From Bacteroidaceae bacterium (GTDB taxonomy: Bacteria > Bacteroidota > Bacteroidia > Bacteroidales > Bacteroidaceae): DNA of 64,000 nt. Location: assembly GCA_017503065.1 (NCBI GenBank), contig JAFVTT010000027.1:1-64000 (forward strand). Direction: 5' to 3'. How positions within the stretch are numbered: the first letter of the stretch is position 1; each line of letters opens with the position of its first letter. The translations under genes were made by a program, and so were the position numbers. Below are positions 36,931 through 45,361 of the stretch, piece after piece. The notes below the pieces were generated by a model, which was not told the origin of the DNA, ran no database searches, and was given only the letters and a program-made list of their open reading frames with translations.

Positions 36931-37164
36931 TTACTTATTGCTTTCAATATAAGCGATAGCGTCAGCTACGGTTGAGATCTTCTCAGCCTTGTCATCGGGA
37001 ATAGTGATATCGAAAGTCTTCTCGAACTCCATGATCAGTTCTACTGTATCCAAAGAGTCTGCACCAAGGTCGTTGGTGAAGCTTGCCTCGGGCACTACGT
37101 CTGCCTCGTCTACACCCAACTTGTCTACAATAATCTCCTTAACTTTTGCTTCAATTTCAGACAT
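36931..37164 (-). CDS. acpP: Acyl carrier protein
   Basis: The 77-residue acidic protein carries fatty acyl chains on a phosphopantetheine arm at the Ser of [14 protein letters not shown]. The start [18 protein letters not shown] is the family standard. An in-frame upstream ATG (37221) would add 19 residues not seen in the family. It is the first gene of the acpP-fabF-rnc cluster. Confidence 0.97.
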   Translation of the reverse strand: MSEIEAKVKEIIVDKLGVDEADVVPEASFTNDLGADSLDTVELIMEFEKTFDITIPDDKAEKISTVADAIAYIESNK

Positions 37165-37398
37165 ATTCTTTACGTTTAAGTTAATTGTACTCTTTTTGTC
37201 TTTCTCTAATTCTGGGTGCAAAGTAAAGACTTTTTAAGGATATTAGCAAGAAATTGAAGTAAAAACTTCGCTTTTGTGCTCATTTTAGGACAATCTGTGC
37301 ACTTAATGAAGGCAAATTACCCACATGAAGGCATTCCTGCACGTACAGAACATATACAAGGAAGACAATTTACAACACAAAGAAATACACCCATTTAT

Positions 37399-37429
37399 TT
37401 TGAAGTAAGCACACATATTCGTATCTTTG
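37399..37429 (+). promoter_or_regulatory. dsbD promoter
   Basis: TTTG (37399-37402), 19 nt, and TATCTTTG (37422-37429) match the consensus. The ATG is 26 bp downstream. Confidence 0.7.
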
Positions 37430-37455
37430 CACGCAGAAAAACATAGAAAAGAAAA

Positions 37456-39483
37456 ATGGCAAAGCGTATTTACACCTTATTTATTATTATAATGGGAGCC
37501 TTGGGATGTATGGCCCAGATGGCAGAACCCGTTAAGTTCAGTGTCAGCGAGAAGATAAATGCCAACGGGCAGTTGGAAATCTCCTTCCAGGGCACGATAG
37601 AAAGCGGTTGGCATGTCTATGGTTCCAATTTCGAGGACGGAGGCCCCCAACGCGCTATGGTTACTCTGGAAAAGAGCAACGGTGTGAAGCAGGCAGGAGG
37701 TCTGAAGACCATAGGCGACGTCCATCGCGGACAGGACCCCATGTTCATGATGGAGGTGGAAACCGTTGAGGACAAGGTGACCTTTGTACAGACGTACGAA
37801 CTGACGGGAGGCGAATACGACATTGCCGGATACCTGACCTACGGAGCATGCAACGACCAGAACTGCCTGCCTCCCACCAGCGTGGACTTCAGTTTCAAGG
37901 GCAAGAATGCCCAGGGTGCACCTGTTTCCAACGCTGCTGACAACCAGGCAACAACAGAACCTCTCCCCATTGACGAAACACAGAAAGCAGAAGAGGCAAC
38001 AACATCCGACGACAAACCTTTGGCTGAGGTCAATGACCTATGGGCTCCTGTCACTGAGCAGCTGCAATCCGATGACAACGTTGCCAGCCAGGCAGACACT
38101 TCGCTCATTTGGATATTCTTCATGGGCATAGTTGGCGGCCTGCTCGCCCTGCTCACCCCCTGCGTGTGGCCCATCATACCGATGACCGTGAGTTTCTTCC
38201 TGAAGCGCAGCAAGGACAACCGCCGCAAGGGCATACAGGACGCCATCACCTACGGCATCTCCATAATTGTCATCTACGTTGGTTTGGGCATGCTCGTGAC
38301 TATGTTCTTCGGAGCCAGCGCCTTGAACGCCATGAGCACCAACGCCATCTTCAACATCTTCTTCTTCCTCCTGCTCGTGCTATTCGGCCTGAGTTTCCTG
38401 GGCGGTTTCGAACTGACCCTGCCATCCTCATGGAGCAATGCCGTGGATTCCAAGGCGGAAAAGACCACCGGTCTGCTCAGCATCTTCCTGATGGCATTCA
38501 CCCTTACCCTGGTAAGTTTCTCATGCACAGGCCCCATTATCGGATTCCTATTGGTTGAGGTGGGCACCAGCGGTTCCATACTCGCTCCCACCATGGGTAT
38601 GCTTGGATTTGCCGTTGCCCTGGCCCTGCCATTCACCCTGTTCGCCCTCTTCCCCACCATGCTGAAGAGCGCACCGCGCAGCGGCAACTGGATGAACAAC
38701 ATCAAGGTTATGCTCGGTTTCCTGGAACTTGCCTTCTCGCTGAAGTTCCTCTCCGTAGCCGATCTGGCATACGGCTGGGGCATTCTGGACAGAGAGGTGT
38801 TCCTATGCCTGTGGATTGTCATCTTTGCCATGATGGGCCTCTATATGCTGAATATCATACGCCTGCCCCACGACGAGGATGAATACGACGAGGAGGGCAA
38901 CGTCGTTACCCGCCCGCGCACCGGCATAACCCGACTGGCCATAGGCATGGCATCGCTTGCCTTCGCCCTCTACATGGTCCCCGGTCTCTGGGGCGCTCCC
39001 TGCAAGGCCGTCAGCGCCTTTGCACCGCCGGTGAACACACAGGACTTCAACCTTCACAGCCAGGAGGTCAATCCCAAGTTCGACGATTACGACATGGCCA
39101 TGGCATACGCCAAGGAGAAGAACATGCCCGTCATGCTCGACTTCACCGGCTACGGTTGCGTGAATTGCCGCAAGATGGAGGCAGCAGTTTGGACAGATCC
39201 CGAGGTTGCCGACATCATCAACAACAAATACGTCCTCGTTACCCTGCATGTGGACGACAAGACTCCCTTGGCAGAACCCATCATCGTCACCGAAAACGGT
39301 CAGGAACGCAAACTCCGCACCATTGGCGACCGCTGGAGTTACCTGCAGCGCTACAAGTTCGGAGCCAATGCCCAACCCTTCTACGTCCTGCTCAGTCCCG
39401 ATGGCAAACCTCTGGCTCCGAGCTATAGTTTCAACGAGGATGTGCCTTCATATCTTGAATGGCTCAATAGCGGCTTGAAGTAG
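37456..39483 (+). CDS. dsbD: Thiol:disulfide interchange protein DsbD
   Basis: DsbD moves reducing power from the cytoplasm to periplasmic thiol proteins. The 675-residue protein has a signal peptide (1-20). The N-terminal alpha-type domain (about 25-150) contains YGACNDQNCLPPT. About eight membrane helices (215-520) carry the two redox cysteines in LTPCVWPIIPM and SFSCTGPIIGF. The C-terminal thioredoxin domain has its CxxC at C568 and C571 (GYGCVNCRKME). A charged loop DEDEYDEEGNVVTRPR lies between helices. Confidence 0.93.
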   Translation: MAKRIYTLFIIIMGALGCMAQMAEPVKFSVSEKINANGQLEISFQGTIESGWHVYGSNFEDGGPQRAMVTLEKSNGVKQAGGLKTIGDVHRGQDPMFMMEVETVEDKVTFVQTYELTGGEYDIAGYLTYGACNDQNCLPPTSVDFSFKGKNAQGAPVSNAADNQATTEPLPIDETQKAEEATTSDDKPLAEVNDLWAPVTEQLQSDDNVASQADTSLIWIFFMGIVGGLLALLTPCVWPIIPMTVSFFLKRSKDNRRKGIQDAITYGISIIVIYVGLGMLVTMFFGASALNAMSTNAIFNIFFFLLLVLFGLSFLGGFELTLPSSWSNAVDSKAEKTTGLLSIFLMAFTLTLVSFSCTGPIIGFLLVEVGTSGSILAPTMGMLGFAVALALPFTLFALFPTMLKSAPRSGNWMNNIKVMLGFLELAFSLKFLSVADLAYGWGILDREVFLCLWIVIFAMMGLYMLNIIRLPHDEDEYDEEGNVVTRPRTGITRLAIGMASLAFALYMVPGLWGAPCKAVSAFAPPVNTQDFNLHSQEVNPKFDDYDMAMAYAKEKNMPVMLDFTGYGCVNCRKMEAAVWTDPEVADIINNKYVLVTLHVDDKTPLAEPIIVTENGQERKLRTIGDRWSYLQRYKFGANAQPFYVLLSPDGKPLAPSYSFNEDVPSYLEWLNSGLK

Positions 39484-39498
39484 GCGCAGGACAGCCCT

Positions 39499-39569
39499 CG
39501 GTGGCGGTAAAATCCACCGCCACCGATGATAAAACTCACCGCCAGTGGCCGTTAATTTTACCGCCACCG
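39499..39569. repeat. 15-bp perfect inverted repeat downstream of dsbD
   Basis: CGGTGGCGGTAAAAT (39499-39513) and its exact complement (39555-39569) flank 41 nt that hold further CCACCGCCACCG copies. A repeated GATGACAAGGGC follows (39569-39602). It could fold as a long stem past the dsbD stop codon. Confidence 0.75.
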
Positions 39570-39641
39570 ATGACAAGGGCACACTCTCGCGATGACAAGG
39601 GCGTGTCCTCCCGACATATAGCAGAAATGTATGCCAAAAAG

Positions 39642-39668
39642 AAAAGGGAGACTCAGCGTCTCCCTTTT
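39642..39668. terminator. Bidirectional terminator between dsbD and hup
   Basis: AAAAGGGAGAC-TCAGC-GTCTCCCTTTT is a perfect 11-bp stem with A-rich and T-rich flanks, sited between two convergent genes, so it can act in both directions. Confidence 0.85.
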
Positions 39669-39694
39669 CCATTACATTATATCTCTGATTGAAA

Positions 39695-39958
39695 TTACAA
39701 AGCCAAGTCAGAACCGGGCTTGAACTTCACAACGGTCTTTGCAGGAATCTCGAGAACCTCGCCTGTACGGGGGTTCTTGCCTGTACGTGCCGGACGCTCA
39801 GCGGGAGCGAATGTACCAAAACCTACGAGAGCAACCTTATCGCCTGCCTTTACGGCGTTTACGATAGCATTTGTCGTTGCATTCAGCGCCTTGGCAGCAT
39901 CAGCCTTTGTCAAACCGGATTCAGCGGCAATGGCGTTAATCAAATCTGTCTTGTTCAT
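39695..39958 (-). CDS. hup: HU family DNA-binding protein
   Basis: The 87-residue histone-like protein bends and compacts DNA. It has the typical N-terminus MNKTDLINAIAAESGLTKAD, the turn GDKVALVGFGTF and the DNA arm PARTGKNPRTGEVLEIPAKTVVKF. The C-terminus is normal for the short HU class. A TATATTTG -7 box lies about 55 bp upstream. Confidence 0.96.
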   Translation of the reverse strand: MNKTDLINAIAAESGLTKADAAKALNATTNAIVNAVKAGDKVALVGFGTFAPAERPARTGKNPRTGEVLEIPAKTVVKFKPGSDLAL

Positions 39959-40167
39959 AATATTAGTTATTAAGTTTATATATAGGAGTTTCGCTTACAT
40001 GCTTTTCCTACGCAAATATAGATATTCTGCACAATGCAAGCAAGTTTTAGAATGAAAAAAAACTATAATTCTCTAAAAAAAGCACATTACATTACCGAAA
40101 AACCTTGATTAGTGCCTAAAAAAGCGTACCTTCGTGACCTAATTCAAGAATATTAGAAGTTTTAGAC

Positions 40168-40917
40168 ATGAATATGATGCCTCCCGTAACCAAAAACCTT
40201 CTCATCATCAATGTTCTCTGCTTCCTGGGCATGTACGTTGCTGAACTGCATGGCGTAGACCTGAACGGCATGTTAGGACTGCACTTTTTCCTGGCAGACA
40301 ATTTCATGCCATACCAATTGCTGACTTACATGTTCATGCACGGTAATCTCGAACACATTTTCTTCAACATGTTTGCAGTGTGGATGTTCGGACGCATCAT
40401 AGAACAAGTAATGGGCAGCAAGCGTTTCCTGTTCTATTATCTGGCATGCGGCATCGGAGCTGGTTTGATACAGGAACTGGTACAATGGCTCAACTACATA
40501 AGTCTGGAGCATGCAGACATAGCCCGAATGGGAACCGACCTGGTGAAGGGTACCTATGTTATCCAGAACGGCATGGCCGTTGACATCAACCATTGGAACA
40601 CAGTGGGTGCCTCTGGAGCCGTGTATGGTATCCTGCTGGCATTCGGCATGATATTCCCCAACGAACGCATGTTCATTTTCCCCATACCAGTGCCCATCAA
40701 GGCAAAACTCTTTGTCATCGGATATGCCGTAATAGAACTGCTTATGGCACGTAGCAACGATGGTGTCGCACACTATGCCCACTTGGGAGGCATGCTTGTA
40801 GGACTGCTCATCCTGCTCATCTGGACAGATGCCGGACGTGGAGGTCCGCTGGACAAGATCCGGAGCATCTTCCGCCGCAAGCCCAAGAACAACTTCCACG
40901 TTTACAGAAAGAACTGA
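40168..40917 (+). CDS. Rhomboid family intramembrane serine protease
   Basis: The 249-residue protein has six or more membrane helices. The catalytic Ser is in GASGAVYGILLAFG (about 150), and the His in HYAHLGGMLVGLL (about 205). The loop-1 segment QLLTYMFMHGNLEHIFFNMFAVWMFG also fits. It would cut membrane helices of unknown substrates. The next gene begins 7 bp after its stop codon. Confidence 0.93.
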   Translation: MNMMPPVTKNLLIINVLCFLGMYVAELHGVDLNGMLGLHFFLADNFMPYQLLTYMFMHGNLEHIFFNMFAVWMFGRIIEQVMGSKRFLFYYLACGIGAGLIQELVQWLNYISLEHADIARMGTDLVKGTYVIQNGMAVDINHWNTVGASGAVYGILLAFGMIFPNERMFIFPIPVPIKAKLFVIGYAVIELLMARSNDGVAHYAHLGGMLVGLLILLIWTDAGRGGPLDKIRSIFRRKPKNNFHVYRKN

Positions 40918-40924
40918 CACGGAA

Positions 40925-42022
40925 ATGACCGCAGAAACATTCACCTCCAAGGTGAAACGCGGTGCTCACGTCATGCTGGTAAGCATCATGGCAGGGGCCA
41001 ATATTGCCACCATCATCCTGATGTGGGCAACGTGCCTTTCCACAATTCTCCCGCCTGCCGTTCATCCCAGGCTATCACAAGCAGGCCTGCTTTTCCCTGT
41101 TTTCTTGGGGTTGGACATCCTGTTCCTGTTTGCATGGGTCATTGTCTCGTGGAAATGGACACTCCTCCCCGTTTTGGGGATATTGGGATGTTGGAACTAT
41201 ACACGCGAATACTACCCCGTCAACCCCTTTGAAGATGCACCCACAGAGAGTTATGGGATTTTGTCCTTCAATGTGGCAGGTCTTTCAAACGACTCTGCCA
41301 ACGGATTCAACGGTTGGAGATCCACGGAATACATCGCCAATAGCGATGCAGACATAATATTTCTGCAGGAATGTCCGCAATCGGGGACAGTATTTGCCAC
41401 ACTAAAGCATAAGATGGACTCCCTCGGCTACAAGATGCAATCCGACGGTGCACTGCACATATACTCCAAGTGGCCGTTCGTAGGAGAACCAGTGTACAAG
41501 AAATCCTTGGCTTACGGCAACGGTTCTTTTGCCTGTATGATAAATCTCGACGGGGACACCGCCATTTTGGTAAACAACCACCTGCAGAGCAATGCCATAA
41601 CTCCTGAGGAGAAAAGCGCATACGGAGATGCCATAGAGCACTACGACCAGGAGAAGATGAAAGCAAGCGGCAAGGTACTGTTGTCGCGCCTCAGCACGGC
41701 TGCCGCCAAAAGGGCCGAGCAAGCCGATACCGTATGCGACCTCATAACAAAATACAGCCAATACACCGCCATAGTGGCAGGCGACATGAACGACACCCCC
41801 ATTTCGTACACCTACCAGAAGATAGCCAAGCTGCTAGACAATGCATTTGCCAAGAGTGGGAACGGATTGGGCGTCTCGTATAGCCAGAAAGGATTTCCAG
41901 TCAGAATTGACCACATTTTCGTTAGCAAGGACCTTGCAACGTCCTCAACGCATATTGACGACAAAATCAACTCGTCCGACCACCGTCCCATCGTTACACG
42001 GGTGTATAAATCAGCAAAATAG
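40925..42022 (+). CDS. Membrane-anchored endonuclease/exonuclease/phosphatase family protein
   Basis: The 365-residue protein has three N-terminal membrane helices (about 15-100), then an EEP-fold catalytic domain. Motifs are ILSFNVAGL, DIIFLQECPQSG, LVNNHLQSN, AGDMNDTPISYTYQ and SSDHRPIV at the C-terminus, matching the Asn, Glu, His and Asp sites of the fold. Bacteroidetes homologues commonly follow a rhomboid gene, as here. The substrate may be a nucleic acid or a phosphodiester, and cannot be told. A longer in-frame start would lie inside the rhomboid gene. Its stop codon lies within AAATAGGTCATTA, a half-site of the palindrome family. Confidence 0.88.
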   Translation: MTAETFTSKVKRGAHVMLVSIMAGANIATIILMWATCLSTILPPAVHPRLSQAGLLFPVFLGLDILFLFAWVIVSWKWTLLPVLGILGCWNYTREYYPVNPFEDAPTESYGILSFNVAGLSNDSANGFNGWRSTEYIANSDADIIFLQECPQSGTVFATLKHKMDSLGYKMQSDGALHIYSKWPFVGEPVYKKSLAYGNGSFACMINLDGDTAILVNNHLQSNAITPEEKSAYGDAIEHYDQEKMKASGKVLLSRLSTAAAKRAEQADTVCDLITKYSQYTAIVAGDMNDTPISYTYQKIAKLLDNAFAKSGNGLGVSYSQKGFPVRIDHIFVSKDLATSSTHIDDKINSSDHRPIVTRVYKSAK

Positions 42023-42052
42023 GTCATTATAGGACTTTTTTCCGCGCATAAC

Positions 42053-42084
42053 CTTGGCACATCAGAAAAAAAGTCATACATTTG
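42053..42084 (+). promoter_or_regulatory. secDF promoter
   Basis: CTTG (42053-42056), a 20-nt spacer and TACATTTG (42077-42084) are close to consensus. The leader is about 65 nt. Confidence 0.6.
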
Positions 42085-42153
42085 CATGCTTTTAGAGCCA
42101 AAACGATACAGGAATATTAACTAATCAACAAATAATTAACATCTAAAACAAAA

Positions 42154-45100
42154 ATGCAAAACAAAGGATTTGTAAAGGCTTTTGCCATTCTGCTGACCTT
42201 GGTTTGTGCCTTTTATCTGAGCTTTTCGTTCGTAACAAGTCATTACGACGGCAAGTACCAGGAGAAGATGCAGACAGAGGGCAAGGAGGCTGCTGACCGT
42301 TACATGGACTCCCTCAACACACATGACATCTACCTGTGGTCATGGAACCTGAAGGAGTGCCGCGAAATGGGTATCGGCCTGGGTCTTGACCTCAAGGGCG
42401 GTATGAATGTAATCCTCGAAGTCAGCGTGCCCGATGTAATCAAGGCTTTGGCTGACCACAAGGAAGACACCGACGAGACCTTCCGCTATGCAGTGGAGAA
42501 GTCTGCTAAGGAGGCTACAGAAAGCCAGAGTGACTTTATTACCCTGTTCGTTAAAAACTTCAAGGAGATGGCTCCCGAGCGCACCCTCGCCGAACTGTTT
42601 GCCACACAGCAACTTCGCGACAAGGTTTCGCCCAAGAGCACAGACAAGGAAGTTGAGAACGTTCTGCGTACCGAACTGAAGAGTGCTATTGACAATAGCT
42701 ACAACGTTTTGCGCACCCGTATCGACCGCTTCGGTGTGGTACAGCCCAACATCCAGGCTCTGGAAGGCCAGGAAGGCCGCATCATGGTGGAAATGCCTGG
42801 TGTGAAGGAGCCCGAGCGCGTCCGCAAGTTGTTGCAGGGTTCTGCCAACCTGGAGTTCTGGGAGACCTACAACTCTCAGGAAATCACTCCTTTCCTGGTA
42901 CAGGTAGACAGCAAGTTGGCTTCCGTCCTCAACGTTGACGAGGAAACCGCTTCTGCCGAAGAGACCAATGAGGTTGCCGCTACAGATTCTACCGAAAAGA
43001 AGGCCGACCTGGCATCTGCTATTGCCGAGAACAGCGCCAGCAATGCCAACGCAAGCGATGCAGAGTTGGAGCGCATGAAGAAGCAGCATCCCCTGCTGAG
43101 CAAGTTGCAGCTGACTCAGGGCGCTTATGGTTGTGTAGTAGGTTTTGCACACAAGCGCGACATGGAGGCTATCAGCGAACTGCTCGCAACTCCCGAAGCC
43201 AAGGACATCCTTCCCTCTGACGTTCAGCTCAAGTGGGGTGTCAAGGGCGTAGGCGAAGGCGAGGGCTCCGACTGGTACGAACTTTATGCCATCCGCGTGA
43301 CAGAGCGCAATGGCCGTGCTCCTTTGGAGGGTGATGTTATCACCGATGCCAAGGACGAATTCGACAAGAACGGTCGTCCCTGCGTAAGCATGCAGATGAA
43401 CGTGGATGGTGCTCGCCGTTGGGCTGCATTGACCAAGGCCAACCTGCACCGTAGCGTTGCCATTGTTCTTGATAATAATGTATATAGCGCTCCCGAAATA
43501 AAGGACGAGATTACTGGCGGTAACAGTGAGATTAGCGGTAACTTTACAGCCGAGGACACACGCGACCTTGCAAACGTGCTGAAGTCTGGTAAGATGCCTG
43601 CTCCTGCCAAGATCGTGAGCGAGGAGATTGTTGGTCCCACACTTGGTGCCGAGTCTATCCGTCTGGGTGTTTGGAGCTGCCTTATCGCATTCGTCATCCT
43701 GATGGTGTACATGATTTCAATGTACGGTCTTGTTCCCGGCATGATTGCCAACGGCGCCCTGCTGCTGAACCTGTTCTTCACCGCAGGTATCCTGACCAGT
43801 TTCCAGGCTTCTCTGACCATGAGCGGTATCGCCGGTATGGTTCTGACTCTGGGTATGGCCGTGGATGCCAACGTGCTTATCTACGAGCGTACCAAGGAGG
43901 AACTGAAGAGCGGCAAGAAACTTCGCGAAGCATTGAGCGCAGGTTACAGCAACGCTTTCAGCGCTATCTTTGACTCTAACCTGACAAGTATCATCACCGG
44001 TATCATCCTTTACAACTTCGGTACAGGTCCTATCAAGGGCTTCGCTACCACTTTGATTATCGGTATCGTTGCCAGCTTCTTCACCGCCGTGTTCATGACA
44101 CGTCTGGTGTATTCAGCCGCCATGGAGCGTGGCTGGTGGCAGAACCTCAAGTTCAAGACCCCCATCGGCAACTGGATCAGTTTCAAGGATCCCGCATACA
44201 AGTTCATGGCTGCCTACAAGAAGAGTTTCACATTCTTCGGTATTGCTGCACTCGTTGCAATATGCGGTATGTTCTTCCGCGGTTTCAGCAAGAGCATTGA
44301 CTTCACCGGTGGCCGCAACTTCGTGGTAATGTTCGAGAAGCAGGTAACTGCCGAGCAGGCAAACGCTCTCCTTGCAAATGCCTTTGAGGGTAGCAACATC
44401 AGCGCCATTGCCCTTGGTACAGACGGTAACACCCTGCGTATCAGCACCAACTACCGTATCAACGAGGAAGGTACTGAGGTAGACAGCGAGATAGAGGCCA
44501 AGTTGTTTGAGGTTCTTAAAGGTGGCGGCCTGCTTGCTCAGGATCTGACTCTGGAGACCTTCATCAACCGTGACGTTCGTACCGGCGGTTCTATCATCAG
44601 CAGCCAGAAGGTTGGTCCCTCTGTGGCTGAAGACATTACATACGGTGCTATCTGGAGTGTGATTCTGGCCATTATCGCCATATTCATCTACATTCTGGTT
44701 CGCTTCCGCAACGTTGCCTTCTCTATAGGTTCTATCGTTGCACTGGTTTCCGACGTCATCCTCATCCTTGGTGCGTATGCTCTGTTCTGGGGTCTCATGC
44801 CTTTCAGCATGGAGATTGACCAGACCTTCATCGGTGCTATCCTGACCGCTATCGGTTACTCTATCAACGATAAGGTGGTGGTATTCGACCGTATCCGTGA
44901 GGAACTGGGCCTGCATCCCACACAGGACCGCTTTGACCTGTTCAACCGTTCGGTTAACAATACATTGAACCGTACCATCAACACCTCTGTATCCACATTC
45001 ATCGTACTGGCCGTAATCTTCCTGATCGGCATCATCGGTGGTGGTGCAGGCAGCATTATCAGCTTCAGCTTCGCTATGATACTCGGTGTGGTATTCGGTA

Positions 45101-45171
45101 CATTGAGTTCAATCTTCATTGCCGCTCCCACAGCCTACCTGTGCCTGAACAAGACCAGCAAGAAGAAGTAA
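42154..45171 (+). CDS. secDF: Protein translocase SecDF fusion
   Basis: SecD and SecF use the proton gradient to help pull proteins through the Sec channel. The 1005-residue fusion has 12 membrane helices. The SecD half has GLDLKGGMNVILEVSV near residue 70, the P1 domain, and VDANVLIYERTKEELKSGK. The SecF half begins near residue 690 with SIDFTGGRNFVVMF and contains SINDKVVVFDRIREELG. An inserted acidic Ala/Glu/Ser-rich stretch (about 268-300) lies in P1. The fused form is normal for Bacteroidetes. Confidence 0.97.
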   Translation: MQNKGFVKAFAILLTLVCAFYLSFSFVTSHYDGKYQEKMQTEGKEAADRYMDSLNTHDIYLWSWNLKECREMGIGLGLDLKGGMNVILEVSVPDVIKALADHKEDTDETFRYAVEKSAKEATESQSDFITLFVKNFKEMAPERTLAELFATQQLRDKVSPKSTDKEVENVLRTELKSAIDNSYNVLRTRIDRFGVVQPNIQALEGQEGRIMVEMPGVKEPERVRKLLQGSANLEFWETYNSQEITPFLVQVDSKLASVLNVDEETASAEETNEVAATDSTEKKADLASAIAENSASNANASDAELERMKKQHPLLSKLQLTQGAYGCVVGFAHKRDMEAISELLATPEAKDILPSDVQLKWGVKGVGEGEGSDWYELYAIRVTERNGRAPLEGDVITDAKDEFDKNGRPCVSMQMNVDGARRWAALTKANLHRSVAIVLDNNVYSAPEIKDEITGGNSEISGNFTAEDTRDLANVLKSGKMPAPAKIVSEEIVGPTLGAESIRLGVWSCLIAFVILMVYMISMYGLVPGMIANGALLLNLFFTAGILTSFQASLTMSGIAGMVLTLGMAVDANVLIYERTKEELKSGKKLREALSAGYSNAFSAIFDSNLTSIITGIILYNFGTGPIKGFATTLIIGIVASFFTAVFMTRLVYSAAMERGWWQNLKFKTPIGNWISFKDPAYKFMAAYKKSFTFFGIAALVAICGMFFRGFSKSIDFTGGRNFVVMFEKQVTAEQANALLANAFEGSNISAIALGTDGNTLRISTNYRINEEGTEVDSEIEAKLFEVLKGGGLLAQDLTLETFINRDVRTGGSIISSQKVGPSVAEDITYGAIWSVILAIIAIFIYILVRFRNVAFSIGSIVALVSDVILILGAYALFWGLMPFSMEIDQTFIGAILTAIGYSINDKVVVFDRIREELGLHPTQDRFDLFNRSVNNTLNRTINTSVSTFIVLAVIFLIGIIGGGAGSIISFSFAMILGVVFGTLSSIFIAAPTAYLCLNKTSKKK

Positions 45172-45229
45172 GACACTCATCGGTACACCTTATATATATA
45201 TATAATAGGGTGTGCCACTCCAATACAAA

Positions 45230-45263
45230 CTATCACCCTAAGGGGTGCTCCTTAGGGTGATAG
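45230..45263. terminator. Perfect 14-bp hairpin between secDF and tRNA-Arg
   Basis: CTATCACCCTAAGG (45230-45243) pairs perfectly with 45250-45263 over a 6-nt loop. No U-run follows, so it may be a terminator or processing structure. It ends 4 bp before the tRNA. Confidence 0.55.
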
Positions 45264-45267
45264 TGAT

Positions 45268-45339
45268 GCCCCTGTAGTTAAATGGATAGAACGAAGGTTT
45301 CCTAAACCTTTGATCCGGGTTCGATTCCCGGCGGGGGTA
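45268..45339 (+). tRNA. tRNA-Arg (CCT)
   Basis: The cloverleaf has acceptor GCCCCTG/CGGGGGT, anticodon stem AAGGT/ACCTT with loop TTCCTAA (anticodon CCT), and T-arm CCGGG-TTCGATT-CCCGG. CCA is not encoded. Only 22 bp separate it from korA. Confidence 0.95.
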
Positions 45340-45361
45340 CAACTTTATTATTTTTAAGGCT

